In this document: piece after piece, positions 33,269 to 41,086 of the stretch
Position numbering within the stretch: the stretch's first letter is position 1
How the letters are laid out: each line of letters opens with the position of its first letter
Source of the DNA: CAWKOH01 sp963851245
GTDB lineage: Bacteria > Actinomycetota > Acidimicrobiia > Acidimicrobiales > Palsa-688
Length of the DNA stretch: 64,000 bases
Direction of reading: 5' to 3'
NCBI GenBank assembly: GCA_963851245.1
Contig: CAWKOH010000012.1
Coordinates: 124,001-188,000 of the forward strand
The notes under the pieces: model-generated
What the model saw: only the letters and a program-made list of their open reading frames with translations
Told to the model about the DNA's origin: nothing
The model's database searches: none
Program-made: the position numbers and the translations under genes

Positions 33269-35605
33269 ATGAGACTGCTGTGGCGGATCGTCAAGATGAT
33301 CTTCGGCTCGCTGTTCTTGGCGATCGTGACCTTCGTCGGCGCGCCCGCCGCGTTCGCCGCGACCGTCCTGGCGGGCCTGATCTTCCTGCCGCTGCCGGCG
33401 ACCATCCCCATTCCCAAACCCAACCCGATCATCGAGCCCACGATCATCTACGACCGGTACGGGAACCAGATAGCCACCCTGCAGCAGTTCGACCGCAACC
33501 TTCCGGTGACCGAGTCGGAGATCCCTCAGGTGCTCAAGGAAGCGGTGATCGCCGACGAGGACCGCAACTACTACCACCACGGCGGTGTCGACCTCAGGGG
33601 AACGTTGAGAGCCATCTGGGCCGATGTGCGCAACCACGCCACTGTCCAGGGCGGGTCGACCATCACGCAGCAGTACGTGAAGCTGGCCTTCACCAACTCC
33701 AGCCACAGCCTGGTGAGAAAGGTGCGGGAGGCAATACTGGCGAGCCAGCTATCCCGCGAGGCCAGTAAGGACGAGATCCTCTATCGGTACCTGACTCTCA
33801 TCTACCTCGGGGACGGCAACACCGGTGTCGCGGCCGCCGCCGAGACCTATTTTCACGAGCCGGTCAGCAGTCTCGACGCCTCCCAGGCCGCCACCTTGGC
33901 CGGCCTCGTCCCCGCCCCTACTGCCCGGGCGCCCGAGGAGCACCTGGCCACGGCCGAGGAGTTCCGCGAGTTGGTGCTCAAGAAGATGTATCAGCAGGGC
34001 TACCTGTCGAACGCCCAGTACCAGCAGGCACTCAGTGAGAAGCTGGCGCTGGTTGGCGGGGGCAGGCCGATTCCGAAGGGCGCCACTCTGATCTATCCGG
34101 AGACCGCTGGCCCCACCAAGTACCCGGACTTCGTCGACTACGTGGTCGACTGGTTGGAGCAGCACTACCCCGACTCGGAGATTTACGGAGGCGGGTTGCG
34201 CATACAGACCACGCTCGATCCGGCCGTGCAGAACGCCGCGACCGCGGCCGTTCAAGCCACCCTGTCCGGCTCGGCGTATCCAGTTGACATGGCCCTGGCC
34301 GCAGTCGAGCCCCAAACCGGCTTCGTGCCGGCTCTGGTGGGGGGTCGGGACTTCGGAGTCACCGGGCCGGACTCGCAGGTGAACCTGGCCCTGGGTGGCT
34401 GCGTCCCCGAGCCGGCCAAAGGGTCGGCGGTGGCGGTACCGGCCAGTTGCTGGTCCGGAAACGGAATGATTGAAGGGGGGGGAAGCGGACGCCAGCCGGG
34501 CTCGGCGTGGAAGCCCTTCGTCCTGGCGACGGCGTTTGAGCAGGGCATACCGCCTTCGACCGCCTACCAGGCTCCGGGCGTGTACCAGATCCCGGGATGC
34601 AAGGTCCCCGCCGGCCGCCCGGCCACCTACTGCCAGGTGCACAATGACGAGGGGGACAGCCCCATCGGCACCGAATCTTTGGCAGAGGCGACGTGGCAGT
34701 CCACCAACACCGTCTACGCCCAGGTGGCGCCACAGGTTGGCTGCCCGAACGTGGCCAAGACGGCGAAGGCCCTCGGCGTGCAGACGTCGTACTACTCGAC
34801 CCCGCCCTTCTACTACTGCTCGACCTATGCCCTCGGTGAGCTGGGCGTGTCGCCCCTCAACATGGCCTCGGCCTACGGGGTGTTCGCTGACCACGGCCAG
34901 GAGGCGCAGCCGACCCCGATCCTGGAGATAGTCGACTCTCAGGGCAAGGTCCTGTTGAACAACATCAAGCCCCTGCCCAAGACCACCGCCGCGATCCCGG
35001 CCAACGTGGCTGACAACGTGACCAACGTGCTGCAGGGGGTCATTTCCAGCGGGACCGGTACGGCGGCGCAGCTCGGGCGGCCCGCCGCCGGCAAGACGGG
35101 TACCACCAGCAACAACACCGACGCCTGGTTCGTGGGCTATACGCCGACCCTGTCAGCCGCGGTGTGGATGGGTAACGCCAACAGCGACGCCACCTCGTTG
35201 GGTGCGGTCACGGGCCATCTGCTCGATGGGCAGGAGGAGACGGTCGACCAGGTCTACGGTGGGACCTGGCCCGCCATCACGTGGCAGGAGTTCATGTCGG
35301 CTGCCCTGGCTCACGTCCCCGCCACCTCCTTCGCCTCCCCGGCCCCGATCGTGACGCCTCAGGCGGCGGCTGCGCTCCGGGCCCGCACCCCGCCCACGAC
35401 CGAGGGCATCCAACCGGGCCCGGCCAACCCGACCCAGCCGGCGCCCCTCGGCGGGCCCTATACCAACACCCCGCCGACCCCCCCGGTTCCGCCTCCGCCG
35501 GCCACCACGACCACCACCACGGTCCCGGCTAACCGATCGACGAGCACCACATCCACTACCAGTGTCCCCGGCGGCGGGGGAGGGGGTGGGGGCCCCGGCG
35601 GCTGA
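33269..35605 (+). CDS. Class A penicillin-binding protein (PonA2-like)
   Basis: The 778-residue bifunctional enzyme has an N-terminal membrane anchor, a GT51 glycosyltransferase domain (EAVIADEDRNYYHHGGVDL, GGSTITQQYVKLAF) and a transpeptidase domain with SxxK in GSAWKPFVLA, SxN in QSTNTVYAQ and KTG in GKTGTTSNNTDAWFVGYTP. It polymerises and crosslinks peptidoglycan outside the membrane. The last 90 residues are a Pro/Thr/Gly-rich tail in place of the PASTA domain of mycobacterial PonA2. Its position near whiB and the ATPase pair mirrors Rv3682. Confidence 0.93.
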   Translation: MRLLWRIVKMIFGSLFLAIVTFVGAPAAFAATVLAGLIFLPLPATIPIPKPNPIIEPTIIYDRYGNQIATLQQFDRNLPVTESEIPQVLKEAVIADEDRNYYHHGGVDLRGTLRAIWADVRNHATVQGGSTITQQYVKLAFTNSSHSLVRKVREAILASQLSREASKDEILYRYLTLIYLGDGNTGVAAAAETYFHEPVSSLDASQAATLAGLVPAPTARAPEEHLATAEEFRELVLKKMYQQGYLSNAQYQQALSEKLALVGGGRPIPKGATLIYPETAGPTKYPDFVDYVVDWLEQHYPDSEIYGGGLRIQTTLDPAVQNAATAAVQATLSGSAYPVDMALAAVEPQTGFVPALVGGRDFGVTGPDSQVNLALGGCVPEPAKGSAVAVPASCWSGNGMIEGGGSGRQPGSAWKPFVLATAFEQGIPPSTAYQAPGVYQIPGCKVPAGRPATYCQVHNDEGDSPIGTESLAEATWQSTNTVYAQVAPQVGCPNVAKTAKALGVQTSYYSTPPFYYCSTYALGELGVSPLNMASAYGVFADHGQEAQPTPILEIVDSQGKVLLNNIKPLPKTTAAIPANVADNVTNVLQGVISSGTGTAAQLGRPAAGKTGTTSNNTDAWFVGYTPTLSAAVWMGNANSDATSLGAVTGHLLDGQEETVDQVYGGTWPAITWQEFMSAALAHVPATSFASPAPIVTPQAAAALRARTPPTTEGIQPGPANPTQPAPLGGPYTNTPPTPPVPPPPATTTTTTVPANRSTSTTSTTSVPGGGGGGGGPGG

Positions 35606-35607
35606 GA

Positions 35608-35671
35608 GGGCGGCGGCACGACGGGGCGGCGGCACGACGGGGCGGCGGCTCGACGGGGCGGCGGCTCGAAC
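35608..35671 (+). repeat. Four tandem copies of a 16-bp GC-rich unit
   Basis: Units 35608-35623 and 35624-35639 are identical (GGGCGGCGGCACGACG). Units 35640-35655 and 35656-35671 carry CTCGA in place of CACGA, and the last ends AAC. The array begins 3 bp after the PBP stop codon. It is non-coding in this position and looks like a slippage-generated minisatellite. Confidence 0.9.
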
Positions 35672-35675
35672 ATTC

Positions 35676-35754
35676 TGGGTCCCGTCTGGCTATCTGGGAC
35701 GACTTGTACCGCCTATAGCGGTACAACGCGTCCTGAAAGGAAATATGGGACCCA
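35676..35754. repeat. Nested concentric inverted repeat (79 bp)
   Basis: Three arm pairs share one centre at 35715: TGGGTCCC (35676-35683) with GGGACCCA (35747-35754), GGACG with CGTCC closer in, and TTGTACCGC (35704-35712) with GCGGTACAA (35718-35726) around the 5-nt loop CTATA. It lies between the convergent PBP and the minus-strand membrane-protein gene. It could be a bidirectional terminator, a protein-binding site or a degenerate miniature element. No T-tract is seen. Confidence 0.65.
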
Positions 35755-35873
35755 CCTTTGCTGCCGAGCGCCGGGTGGCTGACGCAGCGCCAGGCTGACG
35801 CAGCCCGTGAGCCCGCGCGGACCGCGGCCGCTTCCGGCCGGCCCCGTCGTGAGCGACTGGCGTGGCGGTGCGA

Positions 35874-36257
35874 CTAGCGCTGGCGGCGACTGGCGTTCAG
35901 GGCGCCGGCGCGCACCAGTATCCGGGTGGTACCGGTCCCATCGCCGGTGCTGGTCACCTCGGTCCGAATGTCGGAAGGCGGGAGGGAGTCGATGTCGATG
36001 CCACGCGACGCCAGCCAGGCGGCCGTGATCATGCGGGCCTGGTTCGCCGCCTCGGGCGTCACGCCCTGGTTGGTCTCGACCACAATCCAGTCGATGGGTG
36101 AGATCCGGGTGGTACGGCTGGGGTGCCACTCGGCCGCCGAGCCGACTGGTGGGATGGCCGGCCCGCCTCGCTTGTGCTCAGTGAACACCCCCCACAGCAT
36201 CAAGGAGGCCACGACCAACCAACAAGCGGCGAATCCGACGATCTCAGCCACGCCCAT
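35874..36257 (-). CDS. Hypothetical single-pass membrane protein
   Basis: The 127-residue protein starts with one hydrophobic helix (EIVGFAACWLVVASLMLWGVF), then a hydrophilic region with RTTRISPIDWIVVETNQGVTPEAANQARMITAAWL. I do not recognise a family. Composition and the clear N-terminal helix favour a real gene. It is downstream of the trypsin-fold gene on the same strand, about 85 bp away, and may be cotranscribed with it. Confidence 0.6.
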   Translation of the reverse strand: MGVAEIVGFAACWLVVASLMLWGVFTEHKRGGPAIPPVGSAAEWHPSRTTRISPIDWIVVETNQGVTPEAANQARMITAAWLASRGIDIDSLPPSDIRTEVTSTGDGTGTTRILVRAGALNASRRQR

Positions 36258-36343
36258 CTCAGCCCTCCCGCGCCCAGGCTACCGCGGTGCGTCCCGCTCG
36301 GGAAGGGTGAAGGCCCTATAGCGGGAGCGGCGATCCGGGCTTG

Positions 36344-37621
36344 CTAGTTGCCGGCTCCGACCAGGGTTCCGTTCGGGCACGAAAGGACCTTGTTGCAGGC
36401 CGCCTCGACATACGGGGAGTACCAGATCCCGCTCGAGCTGAAGCCGAGGGGAGAGTACGTGCGCGACGCCACAGCCACCACCTGGCCGGATTGGTTGATT
36501 ATCGGGCCGCCCTGGAAGGCTGTGCCAATACCCGCATCGACGGCCACCCCGGCGGAGAGGACATCCACGATGGTGGCCTGGTCGAGAGAGGCGCCTGCTG
36601 ATCCGAGCCCCGACACCGCGTAGAGCCTCTGGCCTGGAAGAGGAGCCGGGCTGGTCGGTGCCGCTGTCAGGGCCTTCAGATTTCCCTTGGGCAGGACTAG
36701 CAGGGCCAGGTCGTACTGGGGATCCCAGGTCCTGACCGTTACCGCGGTGTCGGAGTTGCCCTGCCGAACGTACACGGGCGGTCCTGGCGTGTGCGTGGCC
36801 GCCGACACCGTCGTATACGAGGTGATGAGCAGGGACTGGGTGGCGTTGGACGAGATGACGAACGCCGTACCTACCGAGGGCTGGCCGCTGGCATCGAGGG
36901 TGTGCACGAAGAAGACCGAGGGAGCCACCTGAGCTACCAGGGTGGCCAGGGCGGCCGGACTGGCCTGCAGCTGCTGCACCGACTTGAGCTGTTCCTGGAT
37001 GTTGGCCTGGGCCGTTGCCACCGAGGCTTGCAGGTCGCTCTCGGCCTTGGCGAACTGCTGCTTGTAGCCGGTGACGAGGGAGTTGACCCGGGCGTTCGTC
37101 TGATTCAGCTTGTACTGATAGTACGAATAGAGCACCACGCCGCTGAATCCAGCGCCGACCGCGAACGCGAGGATCATGACGGCGACGCCGAGAAAGCTGC
37201 GGGGCAGGATCCGCCGGCGAAAGGTAGAGGACTTTTCCGGTCGGGGGGCCGGTGCCGGAGGAGCCTGATCGGACCCGGCCGAGTCAGTGAGGGGCGGCGA
37301 CTCCGCTACCAGAGCCCCGGGAGCTCCCGGCGCCTCGGGAGTCCCCAACGCCTCGGGAGCCTCCGGAGCGGCCGGAGCCGACGAAGTGGACGGAGCGGCC
37401 GCATCGGCCGTCGCTGCGTCGGCGGCGAGGGGCGGGGAAGGAGACGCCTCGGGCTCGAGGGTGGGGACCGCCTGAGTCTCGAAATCGAACGGCCCCGGTG
37501 TCACCGCCTGGTCTGGAGCCGTGCTCTCGGACCCCGAGCCCACGTCCGTCGAGATGGGAGAGGATCGGGCCGGCGCCGGCCATCCGCCGTCGTCGGGAAG
37601 GTCCTCGCTGAGCCGCGCCAT
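36344..37621 (-). CDS. Membrane-anchored trypsin-fold (HtrA-like) protein lacking catalytic His and Ser
   Basis: The 425-residue protein has a Pro/Ala/Glu-rich cytoplasmic region (1-130), one membrane helix (about 143-166), a predicted coiled coil (171-222) and a trypsin-like domain (225-410). The Asp of the triad is present (PQYDLALLVL, Asp304). The usual TN-x-HVV histidine region reads ITSYTTVSAA (Thr near 270), and the GNSGGP serine motif reads FQGGPIIN (Gln370), so it is probably not a protease. It may be a scaffold or sensor in the cell envelope. ATG 37621 follows a GGAAAG site. Confidence 0.8.
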   Translation of the reverse strand: MARLSEDLPDDGGWPAPARSSPISTDVGSGSESTAPDQAVTPGPFDFETQAVPTLEPEASPSPPLAADAATADAAAPSTSSAPAAPEAPEALGTPEAPGAPGALVAESPPLTDSAGSDQAPPAPAPRPEKSSTFRRRILPRSFLGVAVMILAFAVGAGFSGVVLYSYYQYKLNQTNARVNSLVTGYKQQFAKAESDLQASVATAQANIQEQLKSVQQLQASPAALATLVAQVAPSVFFVHTLDASGQPSVGTAFVISSNATQSLLITSYTTVSAATHTPGPPVYVRQGNSDTAVTVRTWDPQYDLALLVLPKGNLKALTAAPTSPAPLPGQRLYAVSGLGSAGASLDQATIVDVLSAGVAVDAGIGTAFQGGPIINQSGQVVAVASRTYSPLGFSSSGIWYSPYVEAACNKVLSCPNGTLVGAGN

Positions 37622-37671
37622 TGCTTTCCAAGGTACTCCGCAGCCCCTCAGGACAGGGGTAGGGTCGCCGG

Positions 37672-38610
37672 GTGAGTTCCCTTCCCGGTGCGGCGGATCC
37701 CCCCACACCGGGTGGCGAGGATCGAGTATGGCCTGATCATCTACGACCCGGCCGGCTTGTCGAGGTGGCCCCGGGGGTGACGCGGATCGTCGCCCCGAAT
37801 CCAGGCCTCATGACTGGTCCGGGCACCAACACGTACCTGGTCGGGTCGGGCCCCTTGGCCCTGATAGACCCCGGCCCCGAGGACGAGGCCCACCTGCGCA
37901 CCCTCTGTCACGCCGTCGGGGATCGGCTGCGCTGGATCCTGGTGACCCATAGCCACATCGACCATTCCCCTCTGGCGGTGTCCTTGCAGAAGGAAACAGG
38001 TGCCCCGGTCATAGGGTTTGGGCCACCTCCTCGCACCGGTCCCGGAGCGACCGGAATCGATCCCCACGACCAGGCTTTCGCACCGGATCGCCTGCTGAGG
38101 GACGGGGAACGAATCGAAGCGGGGGATCTCGCCATCGAAGCGGTCTACACACCGGGCCACGCCTCGAACCACCTGTGCTTCGAGCTACCCGGCACGGGCT
38201 TGCTCTTCTCCGGAGACCACGTCATGCAGGGATCGACTGTCGTCATCGCACCCCCCGACGGCGACATGACGCAGTACCTCGAGTCAATCGAGAAGGTGAA
38301 GGCCCGCCGCCCCCGGCGCATTGCGCCGGGCCACGGCGACGTCATAGAGGATCCCGCGGCCGTGCTCGACGACTATCTCCGGCACCGGTGGGAACGGGAG
38401 GCCCAGGTGCTCGCCGGCCTCAAAACTGCAGGCGAGCAGGGGATCAAGGCCGAGGAGCTGGTGCTCGTCATGTACAAGGACGTTCCCAAGGAGCTCCATC
38501 CAGTCGCTCGTTATTCGGTCTGGGCCCACTTACGCAAGCTGGCCGCGGAGGGCAGGGCGTCGTCAGCCGATGTGACGGATGTGGATGCTCCCTGGCGTCC
38601 GGTCGCCTAG
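37672..38610 (+). CDS. MBL-fold metallohydrolase (LACTB2-like)
   Basis: The 312-residue protein has the metallo-beta-lactamase motif THSHIDHSPLAV, later metal ligands in VYTPGHASNH, LFSGDHVMQG and APGHGDVI, and a C-terminal winged-helix-like extension (AEELVLVMYKDVPKELHPVA). This arrangement is that of LACTB2-like hydrolases, some of which are nucleases. The GTG start at 37672 is 50 bp from the divergent trypsin-fold gene. Confidence 0.88.
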   Translation: MSSLPGAADPPTPGGEDRVWPDHLRPGRLVEVAPGVTRIVAPNPGLMTGPGTNTYLVGSGPLALIDPGPEDEAHLRTLCHAVGDRLRWILVTHSHIDHSPLAVSLQKETGAPVIGFGPPPRTGPGATGIDPHDQAFAPDRLLRDGERIEAGDLAIEAVYTPGHASNHLCFELPGTGLLFSGDHVMQGSTVVIAPPDGDMTQYLESIEKVKARRPRRIAPGHGDVIEDPAAVLDDYLRHRWEREAQVLAGLKTAGEQGIKAEELVLVMYKDVPKELHPVARYSVWAHLRKLAAEGRASSADVTDVDAPWRPVA

Positions 38611-38649
38611 CCGCCCGCCGGCCTCCCCTGCCGCCGCCACTACCACGAC

Positions 38650-39816
38650 CTAGCTCGGCGCCGCCTTGGCTACCAGCGCCGTCTCGACCGCATCGAGCAT
38701 GCGCGCCGTGCATCCCTGCATCTCGACCACAGGCGCCACATCCAGGACCGCGTCCACCAACTTGGCGAATGATTCCGCCGCTTCGCCGTGGTCCAGTGCC
38801 GCCGGCTGGCCCCGGTCGCTGCCAGCCGAGATAGCCGGCTGCAGGGGGATCTGAGCCAGCAGTGGCGCACCGATGTCCGCGGCCAGGCGGGCCCCTCCCC
38901 CCGACCCGAACAGGTCGTAGTGCTCACCGTGCCCGCACGTGAAGCCGCTCATGTTCTCGATGACCCCCGCCACCCTCAAGTAACCCTTGCGGGCCATGTC
39001 GGCCGCCCGCACGGCAACCTTTTGAGCCGCCAGCGCGGGGGTGGTGACGATCAGCATCTCCGCACGCGGCAGCATCCGGGCCAGTCCCATCTGGATGTCT
39101 CCGGTGCCGGGTGGCATGTCGACCAGGAGATAGTCCAGATCGCCCCAGGCGACGTCCTCGAGGAAGTGCTGGACGCCCCGGTTCAGCATCAGGCCCCGCC
39201 ACATGATCGCCTCGTTCTCGGGCGAAAGGAATCCCATGGACACCACCTTGATCAGGCCTTTGCCCACCTCCTTGGTCATTGGCTCGATCCGGGCGCTCCC
39301 GCCCATCTGGTCGCGCCGGGCCGTGAGGCGGCCCTCCACGCCCAGCATTCGTGGTACCGAGAAGCCGGCGATGTCGGCGTCGAGCAAGCCCACCCTGAAC
39401 CCCCGGTCGGCCAGACCGGCGGCCAGGTTGACCGTGACCGACGACTTGCCGACTCCGCCCTTGCCGCTCGAGATCGCCAGCACCCGGGTTCGGCCCGGAA
39501 TCTCGGTGGCCGGTGGGTTCTCCTGGGCCCGGAGGCGGGCCCGGGCCATCAGGCCCTTCTTCTGCTCCGGCGACATCTCCGACGTCCGGACCCGAACGCC
39601 GGTGACCCCCGGGAGACTGCCCACCCGCTCCTCGACGTCGCGTTGCAACTGGGTTCGCAGGGGACATCCGGCGGTCGTCAGGGCGATGGACACCGTGACA
39701 GTCCCGTCCGTGCCGATCTGGGCCCCCTGGTACATACCGAGGTCGACCAGATCGTCGCCGAGTTCGGGATCGATTACCCCCCGCATGGCGTTTTCGACCG
39801 CTTCCGGACTGACCAC
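38650..39816 (-). CDS. mrp: Mrp/ApbC-type Fe-S cluster carrier ATPase
   Basis: The 388-residue protein has an N-terminal MIP18-like domain (VIDPELGDDLVDLGM, TTAGCPLRTQL) and a ParA/Mrp NTPase domain with Walker A SSGKGGVGKSSVTVNLA, LLDADIAGFSVPRMLGV and LLVDMPPGTGDIQ. Mrp proteins bind and transfer [4Fe-4S] clusters. The usual CxxC near the C-terminus is reduced to one Cys (FTCGHGEHYDLFG). The start is GTG 39816, divergent by 36 bp from a Cys-rich regulator, and an IscA-type carrier follows that. Confidence 0.92.
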   Translation of the reverse strand: MVSPEAVENAMRGVIDPELGDDLVDLGMYQGAQIGTDGTVTVSIALTTAGCPLRTQLQRDVEERVGSLPGVTGVRVRTSEMSPEQKKGLMARARLRAQENPPATEIPGRTRVLAISSGKGGVGKSSVTVNLAAGLADRGFRVGLLDADIAGFSVPRMLGVEGRLTARRDQMGGSARIEPMTKEVGKGLIKVVSMGFLSPENEAIMWRGLMLNRGVQHFLEDVAWGDLDYLLVDMPPGTGDIQMGLARMLPRAEMLIVTTPALAAQKVAVRAADMARKGYLRVAGVIENMSGFTCGHGEHYDLFGSGGGARLAADIGAPLLAQIPLQPAISAGSDRGQPAALDHGEAAESFAKLVDAVLDVAPVVEMQGCTARMLDAVETALVAKAAPS

Positions 39817-39852
39817 GGTTGCAGTCTAAGGGGCAGGGATAGGCTTACCCGG

Positions 39853-40674
39853 GTGGACAGGCTGTCCCTTTTCAAGGTGCTGGCGGACTCTTCGCGCTAT
39901 GCCATCTACCAGGAGGTAGCTGGCGCCGAGGAGCCGCCGTCCACGGGCGAGATCGCCGAACGGCTCGATCTGCACCCCAACACCGTGCGGTTGCACCTGG
40001 AGAAGATGCGCGACGCCGGGCTGCTGGAGGTCTTCTCGGATCGACACGGGGCGGTGGGCCGGCCCCAACACCGCTGGTCGGTCGTATCGCAGGGCCCGTC
40101 GCTCGGAGTCGAGCCGTCCGGATTCCGCGTGCTTGCTCATATGCTGGCGGAGGTGGCCGCCCAGCCCCCGGGGGATGCCGACCGGGTTGCAGCGGTCGGC
40201 CGGCGGCGGGGTCTGGAACGCACCGGGGGTCCGGCACGGACCGCGGGTGTCGAACGCAACGGCGGCCTGGAACGCGCCGCTAGCCGCGAGCGTCCCGGGA
40301 GCCTCGAGCGCGCAGCCGCGTCGGCGGCCACCCCCCCTCGCCGATCGCAGCAAGCGCGGGCTGCTTGCATCCGGGCGATCGTCGAGGAGCTCGCCGACCT
40401 CGGCTTCGATCCCGCTCTCGACGACGACGGGTCGGGGCAGGACCCGGATGTCACCGTCGGGCTATCTTTTACCAAATGTCCGTTTCGGGAGCTGGCTGCG
40501 CTCTACCCGGACCTCGTCTGCGAGCTTCATCGAGGCCTGACCGAAGGGGTCCTGGCCGGGATCGCCGCCAGCCGGCCCGGCGTGGAGGCCCGGGTAGAAT
40601 CCTTCGCCAGCCTGGTCGAGGCTGATCCGTGCCGCGTCGACCTCACTATCAGGGGTCATTCAGCGGTAGCATGA
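39853..40674 (+). CDS. Helix-turn-helix regulator with C-terminal Cys motif (SufR-like)
   Basis: The 273-residue protein begins with an ArsR/MarR-like winged helix (FKVLADSSRYAIYQEV, PSTGEIAERLDLHPNTVRLHLEKM). Its C-terminal domain has Cys209 (FTKCPFREL), Cys223 (PDLVCELH) and Cys260 (EADPCRVDL), a layout like the Fe-S-sensing SufR repressors. Residues 112-165 are an Arg/Gly/Glu/Ala-rich insert with repeated LER and GG units, not typical of the family. GTG 39853 is the start. It probably senses Fe-S status and controls the divergent mrp and the IscA gene after it. Confidence 0.8.
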   Translation: MDRLSLFKVLADSSRYAIYQEVAGAEEPPSTGEIAERLDLHPNTVRLHLEKMRDAGLLEVFSDRHGAVGRPQHRWSVVSQGPSLGVEPSGFRVLAHMLAEVAAQPPGDADRVAAVGRRRGLERTGGPARTAGVERNGGLERAASRERPGSLERAAASAATPPRRSQQARAACIRAIVEELADLGFDPALDDDGSGQDPDVTVGLSFTKCPFRELAALYPDLVCELHRGLTEGVLAGIAASRPGVEARVESFASLVEADPCRVDLTIRGHSAVA

Positions 40675-40720
40675 CCGACATCGCGGGCGTGAGTCCGCAC
40701 GCCAATCCCCAGGAGGACCG

Positions 40721-41071
40721 GTGAGCACCACCCATACCGATGTAAGCCCGGCCATCAGCCTCACCGACGGCGCCGCCACCAAGGTGGCCGAGCTGCTCGA
40801 GCAGGAGGGCAATCCGGAGCTCGCCTTGCGGGTGGCGGTACGCCCGGGTGGCTGTTCCGGGTTCAGCTACGAGATGTTCTTCGACTCGGACCTGGCTGAC
40901 GACGACGTGACCTCGAATTTCGGCGCCGTCCGGGTGGTCGTAGACCCGACCAGCGCCGGCCTGTTGCAGGGGTCCACCCTGGACTTCAAGGACGGACTGC
41001 AGGGCGCCGGGTTCAGCATCAACAACCCGAACGCCAGCCGCACCTGCGGCTGCGGCAACTCGTTCAGCTGA
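40721..41071 (+). CDS. IscA/HesB/ErpA-type Fe-S cluster carrier
   Basis: The 116-residue protein has the A-type carrier fold, with LTDGAATKVAELLEQEGNPE, the first cluster Cys in VRPGGCSGFSYEMFFD and the C-terminal pair TCGCGNSFS. It accepts and delivers Fe-S clusters. The GTG start at 40721 is preceded by AGGAGG. It is 46 bp after the SufR-like gene and directly upstream of a [2Fe-2S] enzyme gene, so it may mature that enzyme. Confidence 0.93.
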   Translation: MSTTHTDVSPAISLTDGAATKVAELLEQEGNPELALRVAVRPGGCSGFSYEMFFDSDLADDDVTSNFGAVRVVVDPTSAGLLQGSTLDFKDGLQGAGFSINNPNASRTCGCGNSFS

Positions 41072-41086
41072 TTCGAGCCGGCCGAA

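Noticed and set aside
35608..35671. Possible CRISPR-like repeats
   Set aside because: Units are contiguous with no spacers, 16 bp long, and have no cas genes; a minisatellite explains them.
38788..39852. In-frame N-terminal extension of the Cys-motif regulator through the mrp gene
   Set aside because: The extension is antisense to mrp and not conserved; the winged-helix domain begins right after GTG 39853.
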